Counted from the first letter of the stretch, positions 1 to 10,917 are shown. The stretch is DNA of 64,000 nucleotides from Bos javanicus (GCF_032452875.1 NC_083869.1:119480001-119544000); one strand, 5' to 3'. Notes: generated by a model from the sequence alone, not told the origin. Made by a program: numbers and translations.

Positions 1-462
1 AGTAATGTGTGTCAAAGTGCTGTGTAAGCTGTAAAGCACAGTGTAAATGCCAAATGGATTCCTCCGGGACAGAAGTGAGAGAAGCCTGTTAAAAATGGAG
101 AAGCGGGGTTGTGAGAAGGCAGACCAGAGGCTGCTGCGGGGAAGCAGAATTCTCTCTGGTTGCTCAGCGGGGTAGCTGAAGCAAGATGAAAAAGCCTCCC
201 TGAGTGGAGCCCCAGGATCAGCCCATGGAAGCTCTAACTTGCCAGAGCCCCGATCAGGCACCAAAAGCAGTAGCCCCCGTGAGTCCTCCTGGAATAACCG
301 AGCCCTCCCGATATTTCCCACAAGGGGGCGCTGCTCCCCAACCTACGTCCCACTGGACCCCACCTGCTCTCAGGAAATTAGGCCTTGGAAGGAGTCCTGG
401 TGAGCAAGCTCCAGGGGCTTTGAGAAGTGGAAAAGGAAGGCAGGCAGGATGGAGGGAGCCTA

Positions 463-560
463 CGGAGGAGCTCTTGTTACCACTTTACAGATGAGGAATC
501 TGAGGTCCAAAGATGTCGGATCAGATCCCCCAAACCAGGAAGTTAAGGAGAGGTCGGGTC
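463..560 (-). mobile_element. MIR SINE fragment
   Basis: The stretch around 480-500 (cactttacagatgaggaatc followed by tgaggtcc) matches the reverse complement of the MIR core, which reads as cctcagtttcctcatctgtaaaatg in the forward direction. It is an old, diverged mammalian SINE with no clear ends; the orientation follows from the core. Confidence 0.6.
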
Positions 561-1430
561 TGGGTCATTTGATTCCAACCTCAGTTCCCAAGGAGACCAC
601 AAGTGGCTGCCAGCTCCTCTGACCCTGTCCTGTCACTTTGTGCCTGTATTCTGTATTCTGGGAGGTGGCTGGAACTCCCAGCACAACTGGATTCCCACAA
701 TTCCAACAGCCAGACCTCAGAAAGACAGCCCTGTTCCTGAACTTTTTGAGGTGGTGGGCTCCCTGCCCTACGGGTTTCAAGAACCCCCACCTGCCACCCC
801 AACCTAGCAGCCTCCCCACTCAGGCAGAACCTTTAGTCTCTTCTCCCGAATCTGGCTCTGGGCCCCCCAGAATCATGTCCTCTTCCACGTCCCCTCCCCA
901 CCCCAGGGACCCCCATGGGTTCACGTTTGCACCCTGGCGCCCCACTGCAGGCAGCAGCACAAATAAACAAGGGGACGTTTGAGCCTGTGGCTGGGGCCAA
1001 ACCGGGCACCAAGGTTTTTTTTCCTCCGCTCCCACCAACTCCTTTTATGGTCTCTGGGTCCAGTTCCTTCTTCATAATAAGTCGTTAACTGGAAAGGCCT
1101 CAGAAGTCACTGAGCCCGACTCCAGCCAACACTTTCCTTTTCTAAAGAGAAAAAAAGTCTTTACGCCTCCCAGGCGTAAAGTCTCCAGGCGGGTTCCTAA
1201 GACCAGGACCAGCAGGCGGCATCCTGAACGGGAGGGAAACTCTAGCCCTGAGATGGGATCCTGGCACACACCTGTAAAGTAGGGGGGAGGGGGGACCCTA
1301 ACCGCGGCGTAAGATTCTAAGGTCCTTGCCTCTAGCTCCTGAGGTTCTGTCACCTGCCCTGGGGGCCGCCAAAGAAGCATCTAATCCGCCCCGCTCGGTA
1401 GGACGCTTTCTTTCCCTCTGTCCTGGGAGC
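561..1430. other. Unique sequence before the first CpG island
   Basis: No recognised repeat or gene. Open frames on both strands here are short, overlap each other and show no protein resemblance. The one structured item is a perfect inverted repeat at 1159-1181: arms ctttacgcct and aggcgtaaag separated by ccc. CpG density rises from about 1180 toward the island that starts near 1440. Confidence 0.6.
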
Positions 1431-1439
1431 TGGGGTTAG

Positions 1440-2600
1440 CTCGCGTGTCGGGGAGCACGTGCGTGTATATGATCATGTGTGTACAGAGGCGTGTGAGCCG
1501 CCGCACACGCGTCCGCGCCCTGGCCTGGGGGTGGTGGGGAGGTGTCTGTGCGCGCCCCCTAGGGGCCGGCCACCACCCGCTGCCGCAGCTGCCCAGTGGC
1601 CGTGTACAGCCCGCGTGTACCCGGCGCGCACCAGGCCGGCCACCCTCCCATCCCGGCCGAGAGCACGAGGGTATGCTGGCGGAGCCAGGATGCGCGCCGC
1701 CCCCAGAAGCAGGGTACTTCTGGTTCTCGGTTCCCAGGCCGCCCCTTCCCGCCCGGCATTCTCTGTTTTCCCGGGTCTCCCCCTCTGCCCGCGAGGAGCG
1801 CTCCCGGGGCGGGATCCGAGAGCAGCCCCGCCCGGGCGGGCCGGCGAGGGTGGCGGGGCGGCCGGGCGCGCGCCGCCCCTCCCCTGTCGCCCCCGCCCCG
1901 GCGCCCCGATGGGTTTTTCCATGACTGCATCCGGCCGCGGGCCGTCTTTGTTCCCGCCATCCGCGGCCGTGCCTGCAAGCTGGCCCGTCTCTCCCCCGCG
2001 CGCCGGGGTTTTTCCAGGGCTCAACTGGAGCATGGAGGAGCCGCCTTCCCGCCCCCGGCCGAGCGGCGGCCCCCACGGGACCCTGCGATCCCAGACGCAC
2101 CGCACCGTCCGTTCCTTCCCCGCCGCCAAGGCCTGCGGCCTCTGAGCCCGTATTTGTGCGCCTAGTTGACTGTCACCCGGCTTGAGCGCTCCTGCGTTTC
2201 GTTACGCGCTCTTGGCGCCCCGAGTCCCTCCCACGCTGCACCTTGTGAAGCGAGGGTCGGGCCGGTGCAGTGTCTGCAGAGCCTCCAGCTTGTGTTGGGG
2301 GCTCACATTTCTCCCCAGGGGCAGGCGTCCCAGAGGGGCACCCGAGCGCGCGCCAACGGTCCCATCACAGCGAGAGATCGCCGTGTGTGCCTAGCGCGCG
2401 CTGACAGCTCGCGAGCAGAAATGCGCCCGCCCCCACGGGAAAATGGGCACGCTCGCGGGCAGCAAGCGCCAGAGCGCGGGGGACTCCTCTGTCCCACTCC
2501 CCCAAGGAAGGGGAAACCGGCAGGCGGAAAGGGGGAGAGATAGGAGATGCGGGGGCGGGGGGTGGTGTTCGAGGGAGTGAGGACAGGCACGCGGTTTCCA
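1440..2600. promoter_or_regulatory. CpG island 1, probable promoter region
   Basis: Dense CpG over about 1.1 kb, richest at 1500-1990 and 2040-2440, with several GC boxes (ggcggggcgg near 1853, ccccgccccgg near 1893) and the self-complementary block gctcgcgagc at 2407-2416. The surroundings are CpG-poor, so methylation-driven CpG loss has been resisted here, as is typical of constitutive or developmental promoters. Open frames of up to 239 codons occur on both strands, but they are proline/arginine/glycine-rich and overlap in several frames, which is what stop-poor GC-rich DNA gives. No TATA box or clear first-exon donor decides the direction of transcription. The gene is not identified. Confidence 0.7.
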
Positions 2601-3446
2601 TGTGCCCCGTGGGGACTGTCTGCAGCCTGGTTCTGCACTGAGCCGCCTTCATTTGTCTGCGAACCGGCGGAGCCTCCCGGCTATTACCCTGCCATGTTGG
2701 CGGGAAATGTGTAAGAAACACTTTTTTGCTAAGCCCTGCTGAGAAGCCAGACTCCCAGGGTGGCCTGCGGGCTGGGGTACAGGGATGAAGGGGCGTCTGG
2801 GCAGAGGAAGGGGTTCTGAATTAAGAGGGTGTCTGGCTCTGAGAGTTTGGGAACTCTGACGGGTCCCCTCCCCACAGCCCGACAGGAGGCAGCCTCAGAG
2901 GGCTAAAGATCTGGAGGTGGGGCGGGAGAAGGATGCAGGGTAAGGGACCCCCAGATCCGCAGAGACCCGGAGCCTCCTGGCTGTGAGGAGTGGAAGGGAG
3001 GGTCCCTAGACCCCTCTGAGTGCCAGTCTCTTCCCCCGCCCCTGGTGCACCATCTTGTCTGCTGAGCAGTCTTGGGGAGCCCACTGTTCTGAAAGGGCCC
3101 TTTCTCCAGGTGTGTCTCTGTCGGTGGAGCCCACTCGGTCCAGCCCCTTCCCCTATTCTCTGCTCAGAGAACTTCGGCCACCTCTACCCACTAGTCCTCC
3201 CAGGACCACGAAGTCTTGGTTCCTGGGCTTCCTCCTGCTCACAGGTTAACACAGAGGCCCTTGCCCTTGTGGAACTAGTGGAAGGTTCCAGAAGCTGAGA
3301 CAGGGCACCTTGCCCTCCACCACAGGGTTTCTGTCTGTCCTTGGGCAGGGTCAGCAGTGGGGACAGCAGGTTAGAGAATCTGCCAGCGTTAGCATCCTAT
3401 TTGCTTTTACCTTGCCCTCAGTTATCTTGTCGACCACTGACCTTCG
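2601..3446. other. Unique sequence downstream of CpG island 1
   Basis: GC-moderate DNA with no repeat I can name and no convincing exon. CpG density falls sharply after about 2650, giving a clear edge to the island. Open frames at 2821-3298 are short and low-complexity. Confidence 0.5.
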
Positions 3447-3670
3447 GCCTTCCCAGGTGGCACTAGTGGTAAAGAATCCGTTTGCCAATGTAGGAGACAC
3501 AAGAGACCACTGGTTCGATCCCTGGGTCAGGAAAATCCCCTGGAGAAGGAAATGGCAACCCACTCCAGTGTTCCTGCCTGGAAAAATCCCATGGACAGAG
3601 GAGCCTGGCAGGCTACAGTCCATGAGGTATGAAGAGCCGGACACGACTTACCGACTGAGCACTCAGGCAC
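3447..3670 (+). mobile_element. Bov-tA SINE
   Basis: Starts with the tRNA-like head (ggccttcccaggtggcacta), has a recognisable B-box-like ggttcgatccctgg, then the Bov-A body (ggcaacccactccagtgttc, then cccatggacagaggagcctg) ending in cggacacgacttaccgactg. Bov-tA is a bovid SINE made of a tRNA-Glu-like head and a Bov-A tail related to the 3' end of BovB. It faces the element at 3855-4080. Confidence 0.95.
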
Positions 3671-3684
3671 AACCCTTCAATCTC

Positions 3685-4130
3685 CATGATCTTGCTCAAG
3701 TTGAGAATTTTAGGCCCTGCTTAATCATCCCTTAGTTTTCTTATCTATAAATGGGTAAATGGTGCCTACTCTCCTGGGTGTTTATATGGGTTAAAAGAAT
3801 GTATATGAATTTTAATGAATTTAATGTATGTAAAAAGCCTGGCATATGATGGTAGTGGTGGTTTAGTCACTAAGTCATGTCCAACTCTTACGACCCTATG
3901 GAATGTACCTGTCAGCCTCCTCTGTCCATGGGATTGTCCCAGCAAGAATACTGGAGTGGGTTCCTATTTCCTTCTCCAGGAAATCTTCCCAACCCAGGGA
4001 TCGAACCCGAGTTGCCTGCATTGGAAGCAGCCTCCTACATTGCAAGGGCATTCTTTACCCCTGAGTCACCAGGGAAGCCCGAGCCTGGTACATAGCAGAT
4101 ACTAAACAAGCATTTACTGTCCTTATTAGA
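3685..4130 (+). mobile_element. MIR SINE split by a later Bov-tA
   Basis: The left part (about 3685-3850) follows MIR forward sense: tagttttcttatctataaat, then ggtgcctactctcctgggtg, then aaaagcctggcat. The right part resumes at 4081 with gagcctggtacatagcagat and a tail like caataaatg (actaaacaagcatttac). The duplicated word agcctggcatat / agcctggtacat on both sides of 3855-4080 is the target-site duplication of the inserted Bov-tA. Confidence 0.65.
3855..4080 (-). mobile_element. Bov-tA SINE, inserted in a MIR
   Basis: Reverse-complement Bov-tA: tagtcactaagtcatgtcca at the left, then ggagtgggttcctatttcct, then the tRNA head ending ccctgagtcaccagggaagc at 4079. Both the Bov-A body and the tRNA-like head are present. 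It is inverted relative to the copy at 3447-3670, with about 180 bp between them. Confidence 0.95.
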
Positions 4131-4594
4131 AGTTAAGTAACTTGTCCAAAGTCATACAGTGACTAAGCTTAGTGCCATGTGACCTCAGAGCCCAGCCTCT
4201 CACACTGTGCTAGTGAAACTTTGCAGTAACGATATCTATAATGTAGGGGAAACAAAAGGTGCTGGGGGTCAGGAGACATTTTTCCAGGGAAGGACCAAAC
4301 TCATAACAGTGATATCTGACCTAGTTCCCGCTTTATGGCTACTATCTTTGTTTTATGTTTGTCAATCAAGAAAGTTATGACAATCAGATAATCACATTGG
4401 TGGAGAAGACTCTCAGTCTTTCCAGCAGTAATGTGAATCCTATAACATGTCTTCATCTCATATTTATCAACTTATCTATGCCCCACATTTTAGTGAATTC
4501 TGTGGGGGCAGGGAGAGCATTCTTAGCAGGAACTGTTTGCTCACTTCACTGTGTATGTCTATGTGACCTGATGCTCTTATTTGCCAAAAGGAGT
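4131..4594. other. Mostly unique sequence with a reverse MIR trace
   Basis: At 4133-4175 the words gttaagtaacttgtccaaag and tcatacagtgactaag match the reverse MIR consensus (cttgcccaaggtcacacagc). The rest, to about 4594, is AT-rich single-copy-looking sequence without a gene. Confidence 0.4.
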
Positions 4595-5130
4595 AGTTCA
4601 ATTAGAGAGCGGTTACTACCTGATGAGGACTTATAGTGGACAGATGTGAGGTGGCCCCATGAGCCTTCCTCCTGGGTGTGAGAGGGAGGCATGGATGTGT
4701 GGCACTTGTTCTAACCAGTAAAATAGGGCAAAGGTGATGAGATGTGTGGTTGTGTGTGTGTGGTTGTGTTACGCTAGATGGTAACAACCATCTTGCTAGG
4801 GTACCCCCTCCCTTACTGACTTTGAAGAAGTAAGCTACCGAGCTGTGGACTGCCTGTAGAGAGGGTGGGATCCCAGCTGGCACCAAGCAAGAAACTGAGG
4901 CTTCTGCCTGTCACCTGTAAAGAACTGAATTCTGCCAACAGCCACGTGAGCTTGCAAGCAGATTCTTCCTCAGTCAAACCTCAGGTGAGACCCCAGCCCC
5001 GGCCAACACCTTGACTGAAGCCCTGCTGAAGAGCTCAGACTCCCGTGATAAACTGAATAATAAAGGCATATTGTCTTAAGATGCTATGTGTGTGGTGTTT
5101 TGCAGCAACAGAGAACTGACACAGGACCTA
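4595..5130 (+). mobile_element. Old LTR-like interspersed repeat, family uncertain
   Basis: The 3' part (gataaactgaataataaagg, ttgtcttaagatgctatgtg, then tttgcagcaacagagaactg) resembles the poly(A)-signal-to-end section of ancient mammalian LTR elements (consensus words like ttgttttaagccactaag and ttacgcagcaatagataact). The 5' limit is vague. It contains a short TG-rich block at 4743-4770. I cannot name the family. Confidence 0.4.
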
Positions 5131-6074
5131 GGGGTGAAAAGTGCTACATGGGACTGTCATGGGGCACAAAAAAAGAATAAGGAACCCAGCACTTAAGGAG
5201 CTTCCTGGCAGTCAAGATGAGAAAGGAAATACAGCATGGTTTCACCATTGGACAAAAGGAAAGTAATGTTTCTAAAGAGGCGACTTGGCTCCTGATGCTA
5301 AGAAGAGCTTGTCATGTGGACAGTGGACTCTATGACCAGAGCATAGAGTCTACAGGACCTGGACCTTCCTGTATTTCAAGATCCTTCTTCATCCTGCCTT
5401 CCTTCTTGCCTGACCTATTGAGGCATCACACCCTCCCATTCGCTACCCTCTTCTCCCTTTTCTGCCTGTTGACTCCTACATTGAAGGACCAGCTTGGTCC
5501 TGTGGCCTCGTCTGTGAAGGCTTCTTCAGTTCCCTAGCAGAATTAACTGCTTCCTCCTGATTTCTCAAATGTTTGTTATCAGAGGCATGTCATATTATTC
5601 ATTGTAATTATTTATTGAACACCTACTAAGCATTAGGTCTCCTGTTAGGTGTAAGATATAGTCACAAATACAGCACAGGGCTGTCTTTGGAGCCTACAGC
5701 CTGGTAGTGGCACGGCTGTCATGGGCCCCTCCTGTCCTCCACTTAGGGCCAGGCCCTTTCAGCATCCTCAGAGCTCACCACAGAACACTGCAGCCACAAG
5801 TCTCCGTGTTGGTTAAGTGAGTGACCGAGCCTGGGCAAGTCTTCCTCTGAGTATCCCCTGATGGGTTGCTGACCTCTCAACAAGCTTTGGGGCATGAGTT
5901 AGCTATAAAATATGTCCCCAAATAGTTGAAGCTGTTGGATATTATGATTTAGTGATGACCGTGTGATCTCAACATTCAATATGTTGACAATGAAACTGAT
6001 TTAGTTTACCCGTAATGGGGCTTTTGGGGCTGACGGTCATTAATCAGTAGGCTCAGCAGTATTTTAAGTTTGAT
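5131..6074. other. Unique sequence
   Basis: No gene or clear repeat seen. The segment at 5385-5540 is pyrimidine-rich and could be a worn L2 fragment. The rest is ordinary single-copy-looking DNA. Confidence 0.4.
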
Positions 6075-6089
6075 CAGTTCTCAGCAGTA

Positions 6090-6491
6090 GTCATGTACCG
6101 ATGTGAGAACTGGACCATAAAGAAGGCTGAGCGTTGATGCTTTTGAACTGTGTTGCTGGAGGAGACTCTCCAGAGTCCCTTGGACAGCGAGATCAAACCA
6201 GTCAATCCTAAGGGAAATCAACCCTGAATAGTCATTGGAAGAACTGATGCTGAAGCTGAAGCTCCAGTACTTTGGCCAGCTGATGCGAAGAGTCAACTTA
6301 CTGGAAAAGACCCTGATGCTGGGATAGATTGAGGGCAAGAGGAGAAGGGGACGACAGAGGATGACATGGTTGCTCAATGGACATGAGTTTGAGCAAACTC
6401 AGGCAGAGAGTGAAGGACAGGGAAGCCTGGCGTGCTGCAGTTTATGGGGTCACAAAGAGTCAGATGTGACTTAGCGACTGAACAACAACAA
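6090..6491 (+). mobile_element. BovB (RTE LINE), 5'-truncated 3' end, with target-site duplication
   Basis: The forward sequence translates in broken frames to the C-terminal end of the BovB reverse-transcriptase polyprotein (for example aagaaggctgag, KKAE, and gatgctgaagctgaagctcc) and ends in the Bov-A-like tail cagatgtgacttagcgactg followed by (aac)n. A perfect 15-bp duplication cagttctcagcagta flanks it at 6075-6089 and 6492-6506, so the limits are exact. It is heavily 5'-truncated (about 400 bp of a roughly 3-kb element). Its open frame is disrupted by stops and indels, so it is dead. Confidence 0.93.
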
Positions 6492-6591
6492 CAGTTCTCA
6501 GCAGTATGGAAGGAGACAGGGAACATCCTGTGCCAGTGATAAGAGATTTATGCATCTAATTTATCTTAAAAATGAAGGTCTTAGGAATTCA

Positions 6592-6730
6592 AATTCCCTG
6601 GTGGTCCAGTGGTTAGGGTTCCAAGCTTCCACTGCTGAGGGCACAGATTCAATCCTTGGTCGAGGATCTAAGATCCCACAAGCCATGTGGTGCAGCCAAA
6701 AAAACATTAAAAATAAATTTACAAAATAAA
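6592..6730 (+). mobile_element. tRNA-Glu-derived SINE (CHR-2/SINE2 type)
   Basis: ttccctggtggtccagtggt (polymerase III A-box region), then cagattcaatccttggtcga (B-box region), then agatcccacaagccatgtgg and gcagccaaaaaaac with an A-rich tail. It lacks the Bov-A body, so it belongs to the short tRNA-derived ruminant SINE group. Confidence 0.88.
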
Positions 6731-8537
6731 AAGCTGAAGGCTTTTAGCAGCAAGTCAAAAAGAAAGGGGACCAAGTCATGGCCTTGCTAATCCTTGCGGC
6801 TCATCACCACACTTAGGTGTTTACAAGGTGGGATATACAATTCCCTTGCAACTAGCGGCAGCCCTCTTAACGACTTCACAAAGGACTGCCCACCTGCACT
6901 GTCAGGTGGAGGTTTGGAAACGTCTGAGGGCCACAGAGGGCACAGACGTGGCATTTGGCTGTTGCCACAGGGAGCTCTCACTCCGTCCTCCGCTACCCCT
7001 CCCCTGATTTCCTGGCCAGCCCAGGCAAGGCGTGGCCTCCTTGTGCTCAGTTTGCTGAAGAGTCTCTCTTCCCAAATACCCAGCCCTCAGGGAGGGGGTG
7101 GGATACGGCCTCCATTTCCCCCAGCAGTGGGGTCCTGCCAGCCTCTTCCAGGGCTCCCCACGGGGTCCTGCATTTGCTTTGTGTCTTGGATGGATTTTCC
7201 TGGCCGTGGCCCATCCTTGCACCTGGGCCCTGCATTATCTTTGCTCAGAATCTCCAAGCCACTGCAAACTCCTCCAATGGGAACCTCCGCCCCACTCCCA
7301 GACACTGACCAGGGCCTCCTGGGGCCTTTCTGCTGTGTGACGAGGTTCCTGGAATCCGCCTGGAGCTCGGCCTCACTCCCTGGAACTTGTTTACCGCAGC
7401 CTCCCTCGGGGACTTGTGGGAGCCTTTTCCGCAGTGTCAGGGAACCTGTTTGTGCTTGTTTCCTCCCTTCCCCAGTTTGCCTGCCTTCCTTCCTGGGCAG
7501 AGCGGATGTCCCCTTTTAACATACGCTGCGGGGGAAATGGTCTTGGGAATGACCTAAAGGGTTGCCCCTCAGCCCCATAGTCTAGAAGCTCCTCCTGTGA
7601 ACCTTGTACCCTGTTCTATCACACCTCTGCCTCTTCCATCCTCCCTCCCTTCCAGCTGTGCCATTTGGGGTGTTCTGTCTTCACATCCATATTTCTGATC
7701 CTTGGGGTTTGATGACCCGAGTTTTGGGCTGACACCTTGGGTCTGGGCCTGTCATTACTTTGGGTCCCCTCTCAGACTTGGCATGGAGTTCTAGCAGGAC
7801 TGCCCGCCCGCTCTGCGCTCTGTCCACCCTCAGGCTCCACCCCTGCCCAGCCTCCACCCCATTCCCCAGGATGTTGCTCCACTGTGGCCACTGCGAGGAC
7901 ACATTTCCAGGCTCTGATTGCTTCCTCAAACGGACAGCTCAGCCCGGGCAGTTTCCAGCTGATGGTATGGGTTTAATAAACACAGTAGGAAGTCTTCATT
8001 CCTAAAAAAAGCAAGTTCTCTTTTTTTAAAAAAAAAATAGTGATGCACGTGATAAAAAATTCAAAAAGCAAAAGAGAAACTCAGACACGCTTCCACTCCA
8101 CTCCCACCCTGCATGGGTAATTATTTGGGGTTTCTTGTTCCTTCCAAACATGTTTTAAGCACTACTCTCCTCACCGCCCCTGCCACCGAACAAAAAGCTG
8201 ATTTGTAGAGCTTGCCAGTTTTTCTGGTATAAATACTCCCACCATGGCTGATGTCAAGTGACCAACATGATGTCAGTGAATGTGGAGTTGAGAAAACGTG
8301 CTCATGACTGGTGAGGGATGAGACCCAGCTCCAGCTTGCCACAGTGAAGTTATGCGCGTGTCATCATTTGTCACCATCAAGCAAGACATGAAAGCTTGCT
8401 TCTTACTTTGTACCTAACAAACTTCTCAGTAAGATGAAGCCAAATACAGCAAGAACCACAGTGGAACTGATGCATCCGACCTGCCTCATATAAGACTATA
8501 TAGATTGGGAGGGTCTGTCCTACAACCTCTGAGAAGT
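6731..8537. other. Unique sequence, no gene recognised
   Basis: A fairly GC-rich block at 6960-7520 and 7680-7970 gives overlapping open frames up to 241 codons, but they are serine/proline-rich, occur in several frames and have no recognisable motif. A tttaataaacac word at 7972 is a poly(A)-signal-like hexamer without a supporting gene. The A/T-rich 8005-8040 segment is low complexity. Confidence 0.5.
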
Positions 8538-8548
8538 GTGTGTGGCAG

Positions 8549-8891
8549 GGCTTCCCTGGTGGGCCAGCGGTTAAGAATCTGCCTTGCAATGCAAGGGACA
8601 CAGGTTCAATCCCTGGTCTGGGAAGATCCCACATGCCACGGGGCAACTAAGCCTGTGTGCCACAACTGCTGGGTGGACGGTCTAGAACCTGTGAGCGGCA
8701 ACTACTGAAGCCCAAGGGCCTAGAGCTTGTGCTCCACCACAAGAGGGAAGTCACCACAACGAGAAGCCCGTGCACCGCAACGAAGAGAAGCCCCGTGCAC
8801 CGCAACGAAGAGAAGCCCCGTGCTTGCTGCAACCAGAGAAAGCCTGAGTGCAGCAAAGAAGACCCACCACAGCCAAAGAATAAAAAGAAGG
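8549..8891 (+). mobile_element. Long tRNA-Glu-derived SINE with internal duplication
   Basis: Head cttccctggtgggccagcgg, B-box region acaggttcaatccctgg, then the long body of caactactgaagccc-type words ending cacagccaaagaataaaaag. An 11-bp target duplication gtgtgtggcag flanks it at 8538-8548 and 8892-8902. A 24-25-bp unit containing gtgcaccgcaacgaagagaa is tandemly repeated at 8767-8790 and 8791-8815, which lengthens the body. Confidence 0.93.
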
Positions 8892-8902
8892 GTGTGTGGC
8901 AG

Positions 8903-9652
8903 AAAACTAGGAAGGGCCATCAGGTCAAATATGGGATAAGTGATTTTAAGAAGCTAATTAGTGGAATGTCATTTTTGAAGAATAAAAACTTTGTTTTGAA
9001 GAAGCAACATCATAATTTTTAATCGAGTAGTTAGGAGTTAATTCAAGACAGGATTTAGACTGCCAGAAAAAAAAAAAAAAAGATCTTCACCAAACTCCTT
9101 TTAAAACCTCAGATGATCAAATTTCCCAGTCAGAATTCAGGAATCTACAAAGCTTGGAGAACGAAGCCTAAGGAGAGAGGTCACAGGCAGGTGTGTGACC
9201 GTGAACTTCCCAGGTTCTCTTCAGAAGCCATGGATGATATTGCCCAATGATCCGCCTGGGCGGCTGCCCAGGAAACCCTCCAAGCTCCATTACGAAACAT
9301 TTGTTTTCTTAAAAAAAAGCATAAGCGCTTGAGAAGAGGATTTCAACTCCCTGGGTTTCTGGTGACTTCCTCTGTGGTTGGCCTGTCACTCTGCCTCCCG
9401 GCTTCTGTATCAGACCTTTCGAGTTTCCAGCTGTCTTTGTCATAAGCAGGGCAACTAGCTCTGGTGTCCACTTGGGCTCTCTCTGTCTGGGTTATTCTCC
9501 AGAAGGCTGCCTCTCCTAGACAGCTCTGTGTGCTCTTCAGGTGCCAGAAGGTGACTCATGGGACCCACGCCATGCTGGCCTCTGTGAACCCCTCCTCTCC
9601 CATCTCAGTCCCAGGAATGGGTGGACAAAGGGGCACAGGGTTGAGCATTAGA
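8903..9652. other. Unique sequence with a poly(A) run
   Basis: Single-copy-looking DNA with a 16-base A run near 9065-9081. The 9200-9310 segment (gatgatattgcccaatgatc, gaaacatttgttttctt) is AT/GC-balanced and could be a conserved noncoding element, but conservation cannot be judged here. No exon supported. Confidence 0.4.
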
Positions 9653-9663
9653 AGCACATTCTT

Positions 9664-9886
9664 GTGCTGTGTGCTAAGTCGTTTCAGTCGTGTCCATCCC
9701 TTTGCAACCCCATGGACTGTGGCCAGCCAGCCTCCTGTCCATGGGATTCTCCTGACAAGAATACTGGAGTGGGTTGCCCTTTCCTCCTCCAGGGGATCTT
9801 CCCGACCCAGGGATCGAACCCACGTCTCTTATGTTTCCTGCATTGGCAGGCAGGTTCTTTACCACTAGCGCCAACTGAGAAGCCCC
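9664..9886 (-). mobile_element. Bov-tA SINE
   Basis: Reverse Bov-tA: gctaagtcgtttcagtcgtg, then ggagtgggttgccctttcct, then the tRNA head caggttctttaccactagcg ending agcccc. Near-matching duplications agcacattctt (9653-9663) and agcacacactt (9887-9897) mark the insertion site. Confidence 0.95.
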
Positions 9887-9897
9887 AGCACACACTT

Positions 9898-10871
9898 AGT
9901 TCATGGGAAGCTGTGAGTCTCACTCATAAGAGCACGGGACTCAGTCCAGATGCTGAGGGCGTCAGGGTCCCTGGATGCATCCCGCCAGCCACTGTTCTAC
10001 AGCAGGAGGTTATGGATGACTCGGCTGACAGCTTTCAGGGTTCCCGTGTGAAGCAGGTGACTGAGCCCCTGTGGGAAGCAATTCCCTGCGCCCTTTCTTT
10101 TCCAGTGATACATCTCAGCAAAGCCACTGCCACGCAGCGCAGGGGAGTATACAAAAGGACATATATGGCTGACAGGTACGCACGGAGTTCAAAAGACTGT
10201 CGGGTTGGAACCAGATAACTGAGAATCTCTTTGACTTAAGATAGATCCCTGAGGACAATGTCATTCAGTCTGTTTAGGGAGCAGCAGGAGGAGAGATGGG
10301 TCATTATGAGGGCCAGGTAATCAGAGATGATCCCTTGTGGTGAGGAAGCCCACTGCTTTAACGGGATCTTCAAAGGGAGGTTGAGAAACCTAGAACGGAA
10401 GGAGATTTGGTGTCTAAAAGCCACAGGCTGATAAAGAAATGAGGCCTCTCCTGGGAAGAAGTATCAGCCTTTGGATTTATTCCTCCATCCTGCCACGTTG
10501 CAGGTTAGTTTCATTCACTGGCAGGTTGTGTGTTTCAGAATAGCCTTGGGGACAGGAAACATAAAACCATTTATACTTTTGGCCTGATTTACTCGCATCA
10601 TTAGGGTTAGACACGCCTCATTTATTTAGGCTGAAGGGTAGTGATGCAGAGGACTTCACTCATCTGGCAGGAGCCTCGCCACATGTCCTTGGCCTGGCCT
10701 CGGTCGGGAGAGCAGGGCTTCAGAACCATCGAGGGGAAGGGCCACTGCAAGTGAAACTCCACAGAGAGGGAACCTGGGGAAGGAGGATGGCAAAGCATGG
10801 AAGGCCCTGGGTGGATGGTCCTCAGGGTCAGGATGGAGGAAAGGCCCCAGCTGTGTAACATTCAATAGAAG
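9898..10871. other. Unique sequence, no gene recognised
   Basis: Open frames at 10236-10424 (minus) and 10622-10910 (minus) have no recognisable domain. The sequence is neither repeat-like nor CpG-rich; I see no exon with paired splice sites. Confidence 0.4.
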
Positions 10872-10917
10872 AATGGGAACAGACAGAGAAGGAGAAATAC
10901 TGTTTGACATTCCTTAT

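Noticed and set aside
1381..2165. Overlapping 140-239-codon frames on both strands, proline/arginine/glycine-rich.
   Set aside because: CpG-island artefacts: GC-rich DNA is stop-poor, frames overlap in several registers, and no protein family is recognisable.
3447..3670. A real tRNA-Glu gene in the SINE heads.
   Set aside because: The heads keep A/B-box words for polymerase III but lack a full cloverleaf and anticodon context; they are SINE promoters.
7960..7980. Poly(A)-signal hexamer tttaataaac as a gene end.
   Set aside because: No upstream exon or downstream GU-rich element; the hexamer is frequent in AT-rich DNA.
8385..9022. 121-codon plus-strand frame ending KKQHHNF.
   Set aside because: It starts inside a tRNA-derived SINE and runs into its flank; lysine-rich composition reflects the A-rich SINE tail.
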